Assembly: GCF_000478825.2 (NCBI RefSeq) | Contig: NZ_CP007542.1 | Coordinates: 1,860,001 to 1,924,000 of the forward strand | DNA from: Synechocystis sp. PCC 6714 | GTDB lineage: Bacteria; Cyanobacteriota; Cyanobacteriia; Cyanobacteriales; Microcystaceae | Reading direction: 5' to 3' | Length of the DNA stretch: 64,000 bases | Part shown: positions 26,903 to 36,081 of the stretch, in pieces | How the letters are laid out: the number at the start of each line of letters is the position of its first letter | Position numbering within the stretch: position 1 is the first letter of the stretch | The notes under the pieces: model-generated | What the model saw: only the letters and a program-made list of their open reading frames with translations | The model's database searches: none | Told to the model about the DNA's origin: nothing | Position numbers and translations under genes: made by a program

Positions 26903-29431
26903 ATGATTGATCAATCTACCCTAAACACTTCCCCTCAACCCACTGTCAAAATCGAAGATGACCGCACAGGTATGAGTGTGGCTACCCTGAAGCGGGCTTT
27001 TTTGGATAATCTTTTTTATCTACAGGGGATTGATCGTTCCCAGGCGACCCTTTACGACTACTACGTTGCCTTGGCGTACACCATTCGGGATCGCCTATTG
27101 CATCGTTTCATCAAAACCGTAGCCACCTATAAGCAAGAAAAGGTAAAAGTAGTCTGTTACCTGTCGGCGGAATTCCTGATGGGAAGGCATTTGGGCAATA
27201 ATCTCATCAACCTGGGGCTGTACGACAAAATTGACCAGGTGATGAAAGAATTTGACCTGGATTTGAACGAAATTATTGAACAGGAGCCAGATCCCGGTTT
27301 AGGGAATGGTGGTTTGGGTCGTTTGGCCGCCTGTTTCCTCGATTCCCTCGCTTCCCTGGAAGTGCCGGCGATCGGTTATGGCATCCGCTACGAGTTTGGA
27401 ATTTTTCACCAGCGCATTCAGGACGGCTGGCAAGTGGAAGTACCCGATAATTGGCTCAGGTTTGGTAACCCCTGGGAAATTCCCCGAGCCGATGAATCGG
27501 TGGAAGTCAAACTGGGAGGCCATACGGAAATTATTCACAACGAAAAGAACCAACCCAAAGTGGTCTGGATTCCCGAAAGGACTATTCTCGCCATTCCCTA
27601 CGACACTCCGGTGCCTGGTTACCAAACTAATACGGTCAATCCCCTCCGGCTCTGGAAAGCGGAGGCTAGTGAAGAATTTAACTTTGAAGCGTTTAATTCT
27701 GGCCTCTATGACCGGGCAGTGGCGGAAAAAATCGATGCGGAAACCATCTCCAAAGTCCTCTACCCCAACGACAACAGCCCCGCCGGTCGGGAATTGCGCT
27801 TGGCCCAACAATATTTCTTTGTCTCCGCTTCCCTGCAGGATTTAATCCGCCGCCACCTCCGTAACCATGACAACCTAGATACTTTCTACGAACTCACTGC
27901 CATTCAGCTGAATGATACCCACCCCGCCGTGGCGATCGCCGAGTTAATGCGTCTGTTTGTAGACCGTTACGACTATGACTGGGACAAAGCCTGGGATATT
28001 ACCCAAAAAACCTTTGCTTACACCAATCACACCCTGATGCCGGAAGCTCTGGAGCGCTGGTCAGTGGAGCTATTTGCAAAACTACTGCCCCGTCATTTAG
28101 AAATCATTTACGAAATTAACCACCGCTTCCTAACGGGGTTACAAACCTGGTTCCCCAACGACGAAGCCCTGGTGAGCAGTCTTTCTTTGATCGAAGAACA
28201 CCACGGCAAAAAAATCCGCATGGCCAACCTCGCCTGTGTGGGAAGCCATGCCATTAATGGGGTAGCCGCTCTCCACACTGAACTGTTGAAAAAAGACACC
28301 CTGCGGGACTTCGCCAAACTGTGGCCCCAGAAATTTTTCAACAAAACCAATGGGGTAACCCCCCGCCGCTGGATTTTGCTCAGTAACCCCGAACTGTCTG
28401 CCCTAGTAACGGAAAAAATTGGTGATGGTTGGCTGAAAAACCTCGACGAAATGCGGCAGATCGAAAACTTTGTCAACGATCCGGAATTTTGTCGTCGCTG
28501 GCGGGAAATTAAACAGAATAACAAACGCAATCTCGCAGCCTATCTGCTCAAATACCGCAACGTGGAAATTGACGTTAACTCCCTGTTCGATGTGCAGGTA
28601 AAACGGATTCACGAATATAAGCGTCAGCACCTAGCTGCCCTGGAAATTATCCATCTCTACAACCGCATCAAACAAAATCCCCAAATGGAAATGGTGCCCC
28701 GTACCTTTATTTTTGGGGGCAAAGCCGCTCCGGGCTACTTCATGGCTAAGTTAATCATCAAATTAATCAATGCTGTCGGGGAAGTGGTCAACAATGATCC
28801 CGATGTGCGGGGTCGGCTCAAAGTTGTTTTTGTCTCTAACTTCAACGTTTCCCTGGGGCAAAGAATTTACCCCGCCGCTGACTTATCGGAGCAAATTTCC
28901 ACCGCGGGGAAGGAAGCCTCCGGCACAGGCAACATGAAATTTGCCATGAACGGTGCCCTCACCATTGGAACCCTAGATGGAGCAAATATCGAAATTCGGG
29001 AGGAAGCAGGGCCGGAAAACTTTTTCCTCTTTGGCCTCACCGCCGAGCAAGTGTATGCCATGAAGGAAAATGGTTACCATCCCCATACCTACTATGACAA
29101 CAACTTTGATCTAAAAGCTGTGATTGACCGCATTGCCCATGGTTATTTTTCCCCGGGTAACCCGGATTTGTTCCACCCCATTGTGAATTCCCTACTCCAC
29201 CACGATCCCTATATGCTCCTGGCGGACTACCAAGCCTATGTGGACTGCCAAGATGAAGTGAGCAAAGCCTATGCTGACCAGGACCGGTGGACAAGAATGT
29301 CTATCCTCAACTCCGCCCGCATGGGTAAGTTTTCCTCTGACCGCACTATCCGGGAATACTGCAAGGAAATTTGGGATGTCCCTCCGGTAAAAATTTCCCT
29401 GGATGAATATCATCCCGAACAGGATAACTAG
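26903..29431 (+). CDS. glgP: Glycogen phosphorylase
   Basis: An 842-residue family GT35 enzyme that releases glucose-1-phosphate from glycogen, the main night-time carbon reserve. The protein aligns over its full length: SAEFLMGRHLGNNL, EQEPDPGLGNGGLGRLAACFLDSLA and the PLP site EASGTGNMKFAMNGALTIGT (Lys binds PLP). I chose the ATG at 26903, seven bases after AGGA, rather than the GTG 36 bp earlier, which lacks an RBS. Likely transcribed alone. Cyanobacteria usually have two GlgP isoenzymes; this one corresponds to slr1367 of 6803 from memory, since cbiT and cdsA follow in the same order. Confidence 0.96.
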   Translation: MIDQSTLNTSPQPTVKIEDDRTGMSVATLKRAFLDNLFYLQGIDRSQATLYDYYVALAYTIRDRLLHRFIKTVATYKQEKVKVVCYLSAEFLMGRHLGNNLINLGLYDKIDQVMKEFDLDLNEIIEQEPDPGLGNGGLGRLAACFLDSLASLEVPAIGYGIRYEFGIFHQRIQDGWQVEVPDNWLRFGNPWEIPRADESVEVKLGGHTEIIHNEKNQPKVVWIPERTILAIPYDTPVPGYQTNTVNPLRLWKAEASEEFNFEAFNSGLYDRAVAEKIDAETISKVLYPNDNSPAGRELRLAQQYFFVSASLQDLIRRHLRNHDNLDTFYELTAIQLNDTHPAVAIAELMRLFVDRYDYDWDKAWDITQKTFAYTNHTLMPEALERWSVELFAKLLPRHLEIIYEINHRFLTGLQTWFPNDEALVSSLSLIEEHHGKKIRMANLACVGSHAINGVAALHTELLKKDTLRDFAKLWPQKFFNKTNGVTPRRWILLSNPELSALVTEKIGDGWLKNLDEMRQIENFVNDPEFCRRWREIKQNNKRNLAAYLLKYRNVEIDVNSLFDVQVKRIHEYKRQHLAALEIIHLYNRIKQNPQMEMVPRTFIFGGKAAPGYFMAKLIIKLINAVGEVVNNDPDVRGRLKVVFVSNFNVSLGQRIYPAADLSEQISTAGKEASGTGNMKFAMNGALTIGTLDGANIEIREEAGPENFFLFGLTAEQVYAMKENGYHPHTYYDNNFDLKAVIDRIAHGYFSPGNPDLFHPIVNSLLHHDPYMLLADYQAYVDCQDEVSKAYADQDRWTRMSILNSARMGKFSSDRTIREYCKEIWDVPPVKISLDEYHPEQDN

Positions 29432-29555
29432 CCCATAGTCCCAAAGGTACGAATACTAAGCCAGCGGGAAACTAAGATTGTATCGGCCATCATTTATCTC
29501 CCGAAGAAAATGGGGAGACAATGGTGGCTTAATTGTCAGCGGAGAAATTAAACCC

Positions 29556-30149
29556 ATGCTATGGCCCTATAAAACCCCGGGAATTACGGATAGCTTATTT
29601 GAACGATTGCCGGGGATTCCCCTTAGTAAAAGAGAAGTACGTCTGTTGATTATTTCCGCTTTGCAACTGAGGGAAGAGTCAATTATTTGGGACATTGGGG
29701 CCGGCACTGGCACTATTCCGGTGGAACTAGGTCTACTTTGCCCCCGGAGTAACATTGTCGCAGTGGAAAGGGACGAAGAAGTAGCTGCTTTAATTCGACG
29801 CAACTGTGAACAATTCGGAGTGACCAATGTTACTGTCCATGAGGGGAGTGCTCCGGATTGTTTGCCCCAGTTAATCCCCCACCCTACCCATATCTGCATT
29901 GAAGGGGGTCGCCCCATTAAGCAAATTTTGCAGGAAACCTGGGCCCATTTAGCCCCGGGGGGTCGCTTGGTGGCAACGGCCAATAATTTGGAAAGTCTCT
30001 ATGGCATTTCGGAAACGTTGTCGGCATTACAGGTGCGGAATGTGGAGGTGGTGCAAGCGGGGGTAAATCGTTTGGAAAAACGAGGGTTACAACAGGTTTT
30101 TGCTGCCGTGGATCCCACCTTTATTCTGGCGGGGGAAAAATTGTCCTAA
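29556..30149 (+). CDS. cbiT: Precorrin-6B C15 methyltransferase/decarboxylase subunit, CbiT-type
   Basis: A 197-residue SAM-dependent methyltransferase of the corrin pathway. Motif I is IWDIGAGTGTIPVELG (SAM binding). SKREVRLLIISALQL before it, EGSAPDCLPQL in the middle and CIEGGRPIKQIL after it fit CbiT, which methylates C15 and decarboxylates the acetate on ring C of cobalt-precorrin. The ORF opens at a TTG 78 bp earlier; I chose the ATG at 29556, where homology starts, with GGAG 11 bases upstream. A separate CbiE partner is not in this window. Confidence 0.85.
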   Translation: MLWPYKTPGITDSLFERLPGIPLSKREVRLLIISALQLREESIIWDIGAGTGTIPVELGLLCPRSNIVAVERDEEVAALIRRNCEQFGVTNVTVHEGSAPDCLPQLIPHPTHICIEGGRPIKQILQETWAHLAPGGRLVATANNLESLYGISETLSALQVRNVEVVQAGVNRLEKRGLQQVFAAVDPTFILAGEKLS

Positions 30150-30283
30150 TGGAGAAATGTCCGGACAACCCTGGTGGTTTGCTTCTGCTCTACAATGAAA
30201 ACTAAGGAAAGGTTAACAACGGCGGCTTTTGTCCCATACAGAGTTAACACTTTTCCTCGTTTTTGGTCTTTTTTGCCGTTACC

Positions 30284-31165
30284 ATGCCTACCCAGCGAAT
30301 TATTAGTGCAGTCATTGGCATTGCCCTGGCGTTTTCCCTGTTGATTTTGGGGGGCTGGTATTTTAGTGCGGCGATCGCCTTAGTGATTTATCTGGGACTG
30401 CGGGAATATTTCCAAATGGTGAGGGCCAAAGGCATTGCACCGGCCGCCAAGACTACCATCGTTTTATCGCTGGTCCTTTTGCTCTCTGCTACGGTAACGC
30501 CCCACTTGACCGACGCATTTTTTCCTTTGACGGGGGCATTAATCTGTTTTTACCTGCTTTTTCAGCCGAAAATGGCCACCATTGCTGACATTTCCACCTC
30601 ATTGCTCGGCCTGTTTTACGGTGGTTATTTGCCCAGCTATTGGGTGCGTCTGCGATTAGGGGATGGAGCTATTAATCCCATGGGACTGCATCTGCCCCTG
30701 AACGGTTTTTGGCCTGAATCCTGGGACCATCCGGAAAATTTCCCCACGGGATTATTGGTAACTATCTTGGCCTTTGCCTGCATTTGGGCGGCGGACATTG
30801 GTGCTTACATTATGGGGAAATGGTTGGGGCGCACCCGTCTGTCGGACATTAGCCCCAAAAAAACTGTGGAAGGTTCTCTCTGGGGCGTGGGGGGTAGTTT
30901 ATTGGTGGGGGTGCTGGGAGCTTGGTATTTACAATGGCCCTACTGGGAAGTTACAGGAGCCTTGCTGGGCCTGTTAATTGGCATAGTCAGTTTGTTGGGG
31001 GACCTAACGGAATCAATGATGAAAAGGGATGCTGGGGTGAAGGATTCCGGACAGTTAATCCCTGGCCATGGAGGAATTTTAGACCGCACCGACAGCTATG
31101 TTTTCACCGCTCCCCTAGTCTATTATTTTGTCGTTTTGCTGTTGCCAGTTTTGAATACCCTGTGA
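30284..31165 (+). CDS. cdsA: Phosphatidate cytidylyltransferase
   Basis: A 293-residue integral membrane enzyme that makes CDP-diacylglycerol from phosphatidate and CTP, the precursor of phosphatidylglycerol. Eight or so hydrophobic segments are visible. The CDS signature is seen near the end: KDSGQLIPGHGGILDRTDSYV, with the conserved Asp and Arg residues. Other family parts are ADIGAYIMGKWLGRTRLSDISPKKTVEG. The start is the ATG at 30284 (MPTQRIISAV); an in-frame start 21 bp earlier is weaker. It follows cbiT by 134 bp. Confidence 0.95.
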   Translation: MPTQRIISAVIGIALAFSLLILGGWYFSAAIALVIYLGLREYFQMVRAKGIAPAAKTTIVLSLVLLLSATVTPHLTDAFFPLTGALICFYLLFQPKMATIADISTSLLGLFYGGYLPSYWVRLRLGDGAINPMGLHLPLNGFWPESWDHPENFPTGLLVTILAFACIWAADIGAYIMGKWLGRTRLSDISPKKTVEGSLWGVGGSLLVGVLGAWYLQWPYWEVTGALLGLLIGIVSLLGDLTESMMKRDAGVKDSGQLIPGHGGILDRTDSYVFTAPLVYYFVVLLLPVLNTL

Positions 31166-31277
31166 CAGCCTCAACTGCTCCCCCTGGGCTAAGACTAAGA
31201 AATTGCATTGACTCACAATGACAAAACTAAATCTTCTGAAGCCCCCAAAGTGAGGATAGGAAAAGTAACAAATCGAA

Positions 31278-31724
31278 TCAATATTCCTGCTGATCCCTCT
31301 GCACGTCCAGTCGGGCCGCCAGGACCTCTGCCACGGCTTCCTCTAAATCCAGAGCCATAAACTGATGACAATTTTCCTTGGGGCTGGGCCAATCGCCCAG
31401 GGGCACCAACCTCAACTGGCGACTTTCTTGCCACAGGTCAACAATGGTTTTTCCCTGGTGGTCTAGGCTAATTTCCAAATAATCGAAGCTGTTAACGTTT
31501 AGATAGAGAGATTGGTTAATGACGATGGTGGCCTGTTGACCGTCGCTGAACACGTCGAGGATCCAGCCTTGACCCTCCGCTTGGGATTTCCCGTCCAATT
31601 GGTAGTAGTAATTAACTTGTCCTAAATCGTTAAGGGCCCTTTGCATATCCTCTTTGTTAACCAAAATACCCTGTTCAATTACACAGGGAGCCGGCAGGGG
31701 GAGGGGGTGAAATTCGTGATTCAT
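31278..31724 (-). CDS. Conserved cyanobacterial hypothetical protein
   Basis: A 148-residue soluble protein with a beta-strand-rich pattern (GQGWILDVFSDGQQATIVINQSLYLNVNSFDYLEISLD) and an acidic C-terminus. No catalytic motif or membrane segment. A TTG 63 bp upstream is in frame and would add 21 residues; the ATG at 31724 starts MNHEFHPLPLPAP, which looks more natural, though neither has a strong RBS. Family not recognised. It is convergent to cdsA and divergent from cobS. Confidence 0.6.
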   Translation of the reverse strand: MNHEFHPLPLPAPCVIEQGILVNKEDMQRALNDLGQVNYYYQLDGKSQAEGQGWILDVFSDGQQATIVINQSLYLNVNSFDYLEISLDHQGKTIVDLWQESRQLRLVPLGDWPSPKENCHQFMALDLEEAVAEVLAARLDVQRDQQEY

Positions 31725-31979
31725 GGTGGTGGTGGCGGGGTAAAAAGCTTGGTTGGTCAGCCAGAGATGAATATTTACGTTGATCAATTCCGCCGGAGTT
31801 ACTAACGAAAATTACGCAAAAGGATTAGTCTAGATGGGGAATTTTAGCGTTGGTTTGCCAAGTTATGGGTGGAGCGACTTAATTGATCCCCGCTTTGCTT
31901 TCGATCTTAGCCCAAGAATTCGTAACCAAATTTTAAGTTTTTGCGGAGTGTAAACTCCTGACCCTTGGTATGGTGATTT

Positions 31980-32762
31980 ATGAAATTTTGGCGTCGTTGT
32001 TATTTTCTCTGGGGGGGTGACAGTGTGGGGGGGGCGGTCTTGTTTTATACCCGTTTGCCATGGCCCCCGGCTTTGCCAGTAAATTTTGCTCGCATCGCCC
32101 GCTGGATTACTCTGATGGGGTTATTGCTGTCCCTAATTTTGCTTACGGTGAGTCAGCTTTTGCAATGGTTGGGCACGGGGAATTTCTTACAGTCAGCAAT
32201 TGTGGTTAGTCTGTGGCTCGGTTTAACAGGGGGACTTCACCTGGATGGGGTGGCGGATACGGCCGATGGTTTAGCGGTGACTGACCCTAGCAAACGTTTG
32301 GTGGTGATGCAAGATAGTCAAACGGGGGCCTATGGGGTCATGGCGATCGCCATGGTGATGTTGTTGAAAACCATTGCCTTAGCTAGTTTTAGTGACCATG
32401 ATTTAGCAAGCTGGGCTTTAGTCATGGCCATGGGTTGGGGCCGTTGGGGCCAACTATTGGCGATCGCCTTTTACCCCTACCTGAGGGAAAATGGTAAAGG
32501 TGCCATGCATAAAATGAATTTGCAGCCAGGGCCGGATTTACTACTCGGTACGGGAATTATTCTAATGGGGGGAACTGGGGTAGGTTATGCTCTGGCCATT
32601 GATCCCTGGTGGATATTAGCCGGCACTGGAGGATCCGCCCTGATTGCTTGGGCCGTGGGACGTTGGTTTGCCTGGCAATTGGAGGGTCACACGGGGGATA
32701 CCTACGGCGCAGTGGTGGAATGGAGCGAAGTGTTAATTTTGGTAGCTCTATCCTTACTTTAA
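31980..32762 (+). CDS. cobS: Adenosylcobinamide-GDP ribazoletransferase (cobalamin synthase)
   Basis: A 260-residue membrane enzyme that joins the activated lower ligand to adenosylcobinamide-GDP, the last assembly step of (pseudo)cobalamin. The family signature LTGGLHLDGVADTADGL (about residues 80-97) carries the conserved Asp residues. VLFYTRLPWP near the N-terminus and FAWQLEGHTGDTYGAVVEWSEV near the C-terminus are typical. Six or so membrane helices. The cobalamin genes here are scattered; none adjoins cobS. Confidence 0.94.
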   Translation: MKFWRRCYFLWGGDSVGGAVLFYTRLPWPPALPVNFARIARWITLMGLLLSLILLTVSQLLQWLGTGNFLQSAIVVSLWLGLTGGLHLDGVADTADGLAVTDPSKRLVVMQDSQTGAYGVMAIAMVMLLKTIALASFSDHDLASWALVMAMGWGRWGQLLAIAFYPYLRENGKGAMHKMNLQPGPDLLLGTGIILMGGTGVGYALAIDPWWILAGTGGSALIAWAVGRWFAWQLEGHTGDTYGAVVEWSEVLILVALSLL

Positions 32763-32867
32763 TGGCTTAATTTAAATGCCATTTCCTCTGATTTTGCCCC
32801 GCCATGGGATTATGACCAGTGTTAGCGCAGGCACCGATAATTGTCCTAAATTTGCAAGGAGCAGACA

Positions 32868-33071
32868 TTGGCAGAAAAACGGAAAAAACGGCGATCGTCC
32901 TCTTCTTTATTTGGAAAACCCTTATTGGGTTTGGTAGGATTAACCCTAGCGCTATATTTGTTGAGGGGCTGGGGGATTATTACCTTTTTACCAGGGGGAA
33001 TCTTCCTAGGGATGGCCGGGCTCACGGTCTTTGTAGCCCTACTGTACGGCTGGGAATTAACTAGCCGTTAG
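32868..33071 (+). CDS. Small two-helix membrane protein
   Basis: A 67-residue protein with a basic N-terminus (AEKRKKRRSSSS) and two hydrophobic helices (LLGLVGLTLALYLL, FLGMAGLTVFVALLYGW). The only start is TTG at 32868, which has a perfect AAGGAG six bases upstream; the RBS decides the start. Composition and RBS make it a real gene, but the function is unknown. It lies 105 bp after cobS. Confidence 0.75.
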   Translation: MAEKRKKRRSSSSLFGKPLLGLVGLTLALYLLRGWGIITFLPGGIFLGMAGLTVFVALLYGWELTSR

Positions 33072-33208
33072 GTCAGTGTTGGTAATGCTGGGGTAAAATT
33101 TGAGCCGCAAACTGTTGTAATTATTGCCGCAGATTTGTTCTTTTTGCCTAACATTTGACTCTGTTTCCGATTCGATTGATCTAAATCTGGTTTAATTGCT
33201 GAGTTGCC

Positions 33209-34015
33209 ATGACTGGAAAAGTTGCTGAAAGTGATCCCAAAGGACTGTTAATACTAATTCTGCCCCTGGCCGTGGCCATGGTTTTCATCTATAAAACCTG
33301 GCGCTGGATTTTGTTGGGCCTGACCCTGGCGATCGCCTGGGTAGCGTGGGATACCTACCAATGGCAACAGAAATGCGTAGCAATTGACCCTTTATTTAAC
33401 CAATTGGTGCAAAAAAATCAGGGCATCATCACCAAAGCAGATTTGATAGAGGCGGGCATTGCTAGGGGTCGGGCGGCCGAACGTTACCTCGATGACAAAA
33501 TCAAAGAGTATGGCCCCTACGAAAAAAAGGTAGGGGAGGCAAAGGTTTACTATTTCATCTCCTCCTCCACCCTGGGTAATATTTTTGATGACAGCGAACC
33601 ACAAACGGAGGAACCCGCCATTGTTTCTCCCCAGTTAACCGCCGCCACTGCCCCAGTGGTTGACCATCCCTTAGTACCGCCCCAGGAAGAGTTGATGGCT
33701 ACCCCCGTAGGGCAAAGTCCTTTTTCCCAATTGGCAGAGATTAAAGAAGCCCGCAGGCAAGAGGAAGAAGAAAGGACCACTTTAGGGGAGGTACGGGCAG
33801 AATCTACCGCAGAAACCATGGAGGAGTCCCCCACCATTACCAGCCCAGCTTTGAGCTTAATCCAATCGGAATTGGCTAAACGTTTAGATACCACCTCTAG
33901 TACCCTGGCCCGTCGCAAAAATGAAGATAATTTTGCCGATTGGAGCCAAACCAGGGATCCCGATGGCCTGGCCTGGAGCTATGATCCAGAATCCAAATTG
34001 TTTATCACCATCTAG
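33209..34015 (+). CDS. Conserved hypothetical membrane-anchored protein
   Basis: A 268-residue protein. Two hydrophobic segments at about residues 10-28 and 33-47 (LILILPLAVAMVFIY, WILLGLTLAIAWVAW) anchor it. A folded stretch follows (about 50-115, VQKNQGIITKADLIEAGIARGRAAERYLDDK) that looks like a small winged-helix. A long Pro/Ala/Glu-rich linker and a conserved tail (DWSQTRDPDGLAWSYDPESKLFITI) end the protein. It lies just 39 bp before glyQ. I do not recognise a named family. Confidence 0.65.
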   Translation: MTGKVAESDPKGLLILILPLAVAMVFIYKTWRWILLGLTLAIAWVAWDTYQWQQKCVAIDPLFNQLVQKNQGIITKADLIEAGIARGRAAERYLDDKIKEYGPYEKKVGEAKVYYFISSSTLGNIFDDSEPQTEEPAIVSPQLTAATAPVVDHPLVPPQEELMATPVGQSPFSQLAEIKEARRQEEEERTTLGEVRAESTAETMEESPTITSPALSLIQSELAKRLDTTSSTLARRKNEDNFADWSQTRDPDGLAWSYDPESKLFITI

Positions 34016-34054
34016 TCACTTACCAATCTTTTACCATCAAGCTTTGGGCTTTCT

Positions 34055-34960
34055 ATGACCATTACTTTCCAAGCTGTTATCGCCAAATTAAATGAGTTTT
34101 GGGCTAACCAAGGTTGCCTTATTGCCCAACCCTTCGATACGGAAAAGGGGGCCGGGACCATGAATCCCCACACATTTCTACGGGCGATCGGGCCGGAACC
34201 TTGGTCGGTGGCCTACGTGGAGCCTTGCCGTCGCCCCACCGATGGCCGCTACGGGGAAAATCCCAACCGGGTACAGCATTATTTTCAGTATCAAGTGCTG
34301 ATCAAGCCATCCCCGGACAATATCCAGGAAGTGTACCTTGATTCCCTACGGGCCCTGGGCATCCATCCCGAAGATCACGATATTCGGTTTGTGGAAGATA
34401 ATTGGGAATCCCCCACCCTCGGGGCTTGGGGCGTAGGTTGGGAAGTGTGGCTTGATGGTATGGAAGTGACCCAATTTACCTACTTTCAGCAGTGCGGGGG
34501 CATCGACTGCCGCCCCGTTTCCATTGAAATTACCTACGGCCTGGAAAGGTTAGCCATGTATCTGCAAAACGTAGAGGCGATCGACCAAATTCAGTGGAAT
34601 GACAAGCTCAGCTATGGTGATATCTTCTGGCAGGGGGAAGTGGAGCAGTGTACCTATAACTTTGAAGCGTCCAATCCCGATTTATTGTTTCAACTGTTTG
34701 CCCTTTATGAGCAGGAAGCGGGACAGTTAATCAAACGGGGTTTGGCTTTGCCCAGTTTGGAGTATGTGCTGAAGTGCTCCCATGCATTTAATTTGCTAGA
34801 TGCTAGGGGGGTGATTGCCGTGACGGAACGCACCCGTTACATTGGTCGCATTCGTAACTTAGCGAGGGAGGTGGCCCATATTTACTTACAACAGAGGGAA
34901 GCCCTCGGTTTTCCTTTGGGTAAAAAAGAAAGTGCTCCCGTCGCCCTTGTTCAGGCTTAA
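34055..34960 (+). CDS. glyQ: Glycyl-tRNA synthetase alpha subunit
   Basis: A 301-residue class II synthetase subunit. Together with GlyS it charges tRNA-Gly as an alpha2-beta2 enzyme. The family pattern is plain: [36 protein letters not shown] (motif 2 region), [20 protein letters not shown] and [13 protein letters not shown] (motif 3 with its Arg). The glyS partner is not in the window. Length is normal. The start at ATG 34055 follows the preceding gene by 39 bp. Confidence 0.97.
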   Translation: MTITFQAVIAKLNEFWANQGCLIAQPFDTEKGAGTMNPHTFLRAIGPEPWSVAYVEPCRRPTDGRYGENPNRVQHYFQYQVLIKPSPDNIQEVYLDSLRALGIHPEDHDIRFVEDNWESPTLGAWGVGWEVWLDGMEVTQFTYFQQCGGIDCRPVSIEITYGLERLAMYLQNVEAIDQIQWNDKLSYGDIFWQGEVEQCTYNFEASNPDLLFQLFALYEQEAGQLIKRGLALPSLEYVLKCSHAFNLLDARGVIAVTERTRYIGRIRNLAREVAHIYLQQREALGFPLGKKESAPVALVQA

Positions 34961-35028
34961 TATCGGCTAATCTTTTGCCTTTTGCCTGCACCGTTGATGG
35001 TGACTTGCCGTTGTTTTTCTTTTCAGTT

Positions 35029-35889
35029 ATGCCTTTTTCTACAAACAATATTTTTGGCTATGACAAACAAGCCATTGTTGATTTATTCATTACTACTTCC
35101 CTTAAAGTATTATTTGCCTTAGCAATTTTATTACTTGGCTTTTGGTTATCAAAAAAACTACAAAAGCTGATTATTAGAGCACTGAAGAAGACGAATTTAG
35201 AACCCACATTTGTTTCTTTCGTCGGCAACATCAGTTACTACGTCTTACTGGTGGTTTTTTGTGTACTCTGTTTAGCTCAATTGGGCATTCAAACCAGTTC
35301 CCTGGTAGCTTTGTTGGGGGCTTCCACCCTGGCGATCGGCTTAGCTCTGCAAAGCTCCCTGTCTAACGTAGCTGCGGGCATTCTCTTGGTTTTATTCAAT
35401 TACTTCCGAGTGGGGGAAATGATCGAAGTAGCCGGCATTGAGGGGGTGGTGGAATCTATCGAAATCCTCTCCACAACCATTTGCACCTATGATAATCGTT
35501 TAGTAACTATTCCCAACAAACAAATCATTGAAAATAATATCATCAACCATGTGGGCAAACCCCTGCGTCGCATAGATTTAGTAATCGGAGTTGGTTATGA
35601 GGAAAATATTGACCATGTCCGGTCATCGTTACAATGGGTTCTTGATCAAAATAGCGAAGTTTGTTTAGAACCAGCGCCGGCGATCGCCTTGGGGGAATTA
35701 GGGGAAAGCAGTGTCAAATTTTATGTACGTCCTTGGGTGAAATCGACAGATTATTTCCGTCTTAAATTGCAGTTAACGGAAGCAATCAAACGAAAACTAG
35801 ATGAAGAAAATATTTCCATTCCTTTTCCCCAGAGAGATATACATTTAATTCAACCAGAAACAAAAGAGTTGGATGTTCAAGCGGCATGA
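35029..35889 (+). CDS. MscS-type mechanosensitive ion channel
   Basis: A 286-residue small-conductance channel that relieves osmotic pressure. Three membrane helices are visible, and the pore-lining TM3 with its Ala/Gly pattern is TSSLVALLGASTLAIGLALQSSLSNVAAG. The beta domain follows (FRVGEMIEVAGIEGVVESIEILSTTI, YDNRLVTIPNKQI). The C-terminal alpha/beta domain ends with ISIPFPQRDIHL. The ORF opens 54 bp earlier, but MPFSTNNIFG at 35029 gives a normal N-terminus. It follows glyQ by 68 bp. Confidence 0.93.
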   Translation: MPFSTNNIFGYDKQAIVDLFITTSLKVLFALAILLLGFWLSKKLQKLIIRALKKTNLEPTFVSFVGNISYYVLLVVFCVLCLAQLGIQTSSLVALLGASTLAIGLALQSSLSNVAAGILLVLFNYFRVGEMIEVAGIEGVVESIEILSTTICTYDNRLVTIPNKQIIENNIINHVGKPLRRIDLVIGVGYEENIDHVRSSLQWVLDQNSEVCLEPAPAIALGELGESSVKFYVRPWVKSTDYFRLKLQLTEAIKRKLDEENISIPFPQRDIHLIQPETKELDVQAA

Positions 35890-36081
35890 TCACTTAACCA
35901 AAAGAAGCCAATTTATTATCCTTTTCCTTACACTAATTTTAAATTAGTTAAATAGTATTTGAAAGTCCCTTGAGCCCCCAAGTTTTGGAAGGGATTAAGT
36001 CAGTCAAAGCTCCCAAATATTGCCGGCCCTTTGGGTCAGTGTAGAGGGCAAAATAGGATTTTACAAACAGGCTCTAATGTC

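Noticed and set aside
31788-31979. Possible cobalamin riboswitch before cobS
   Set aside because: No B12-box-like segment or expected stem arrangement was seen in these 192 bases.
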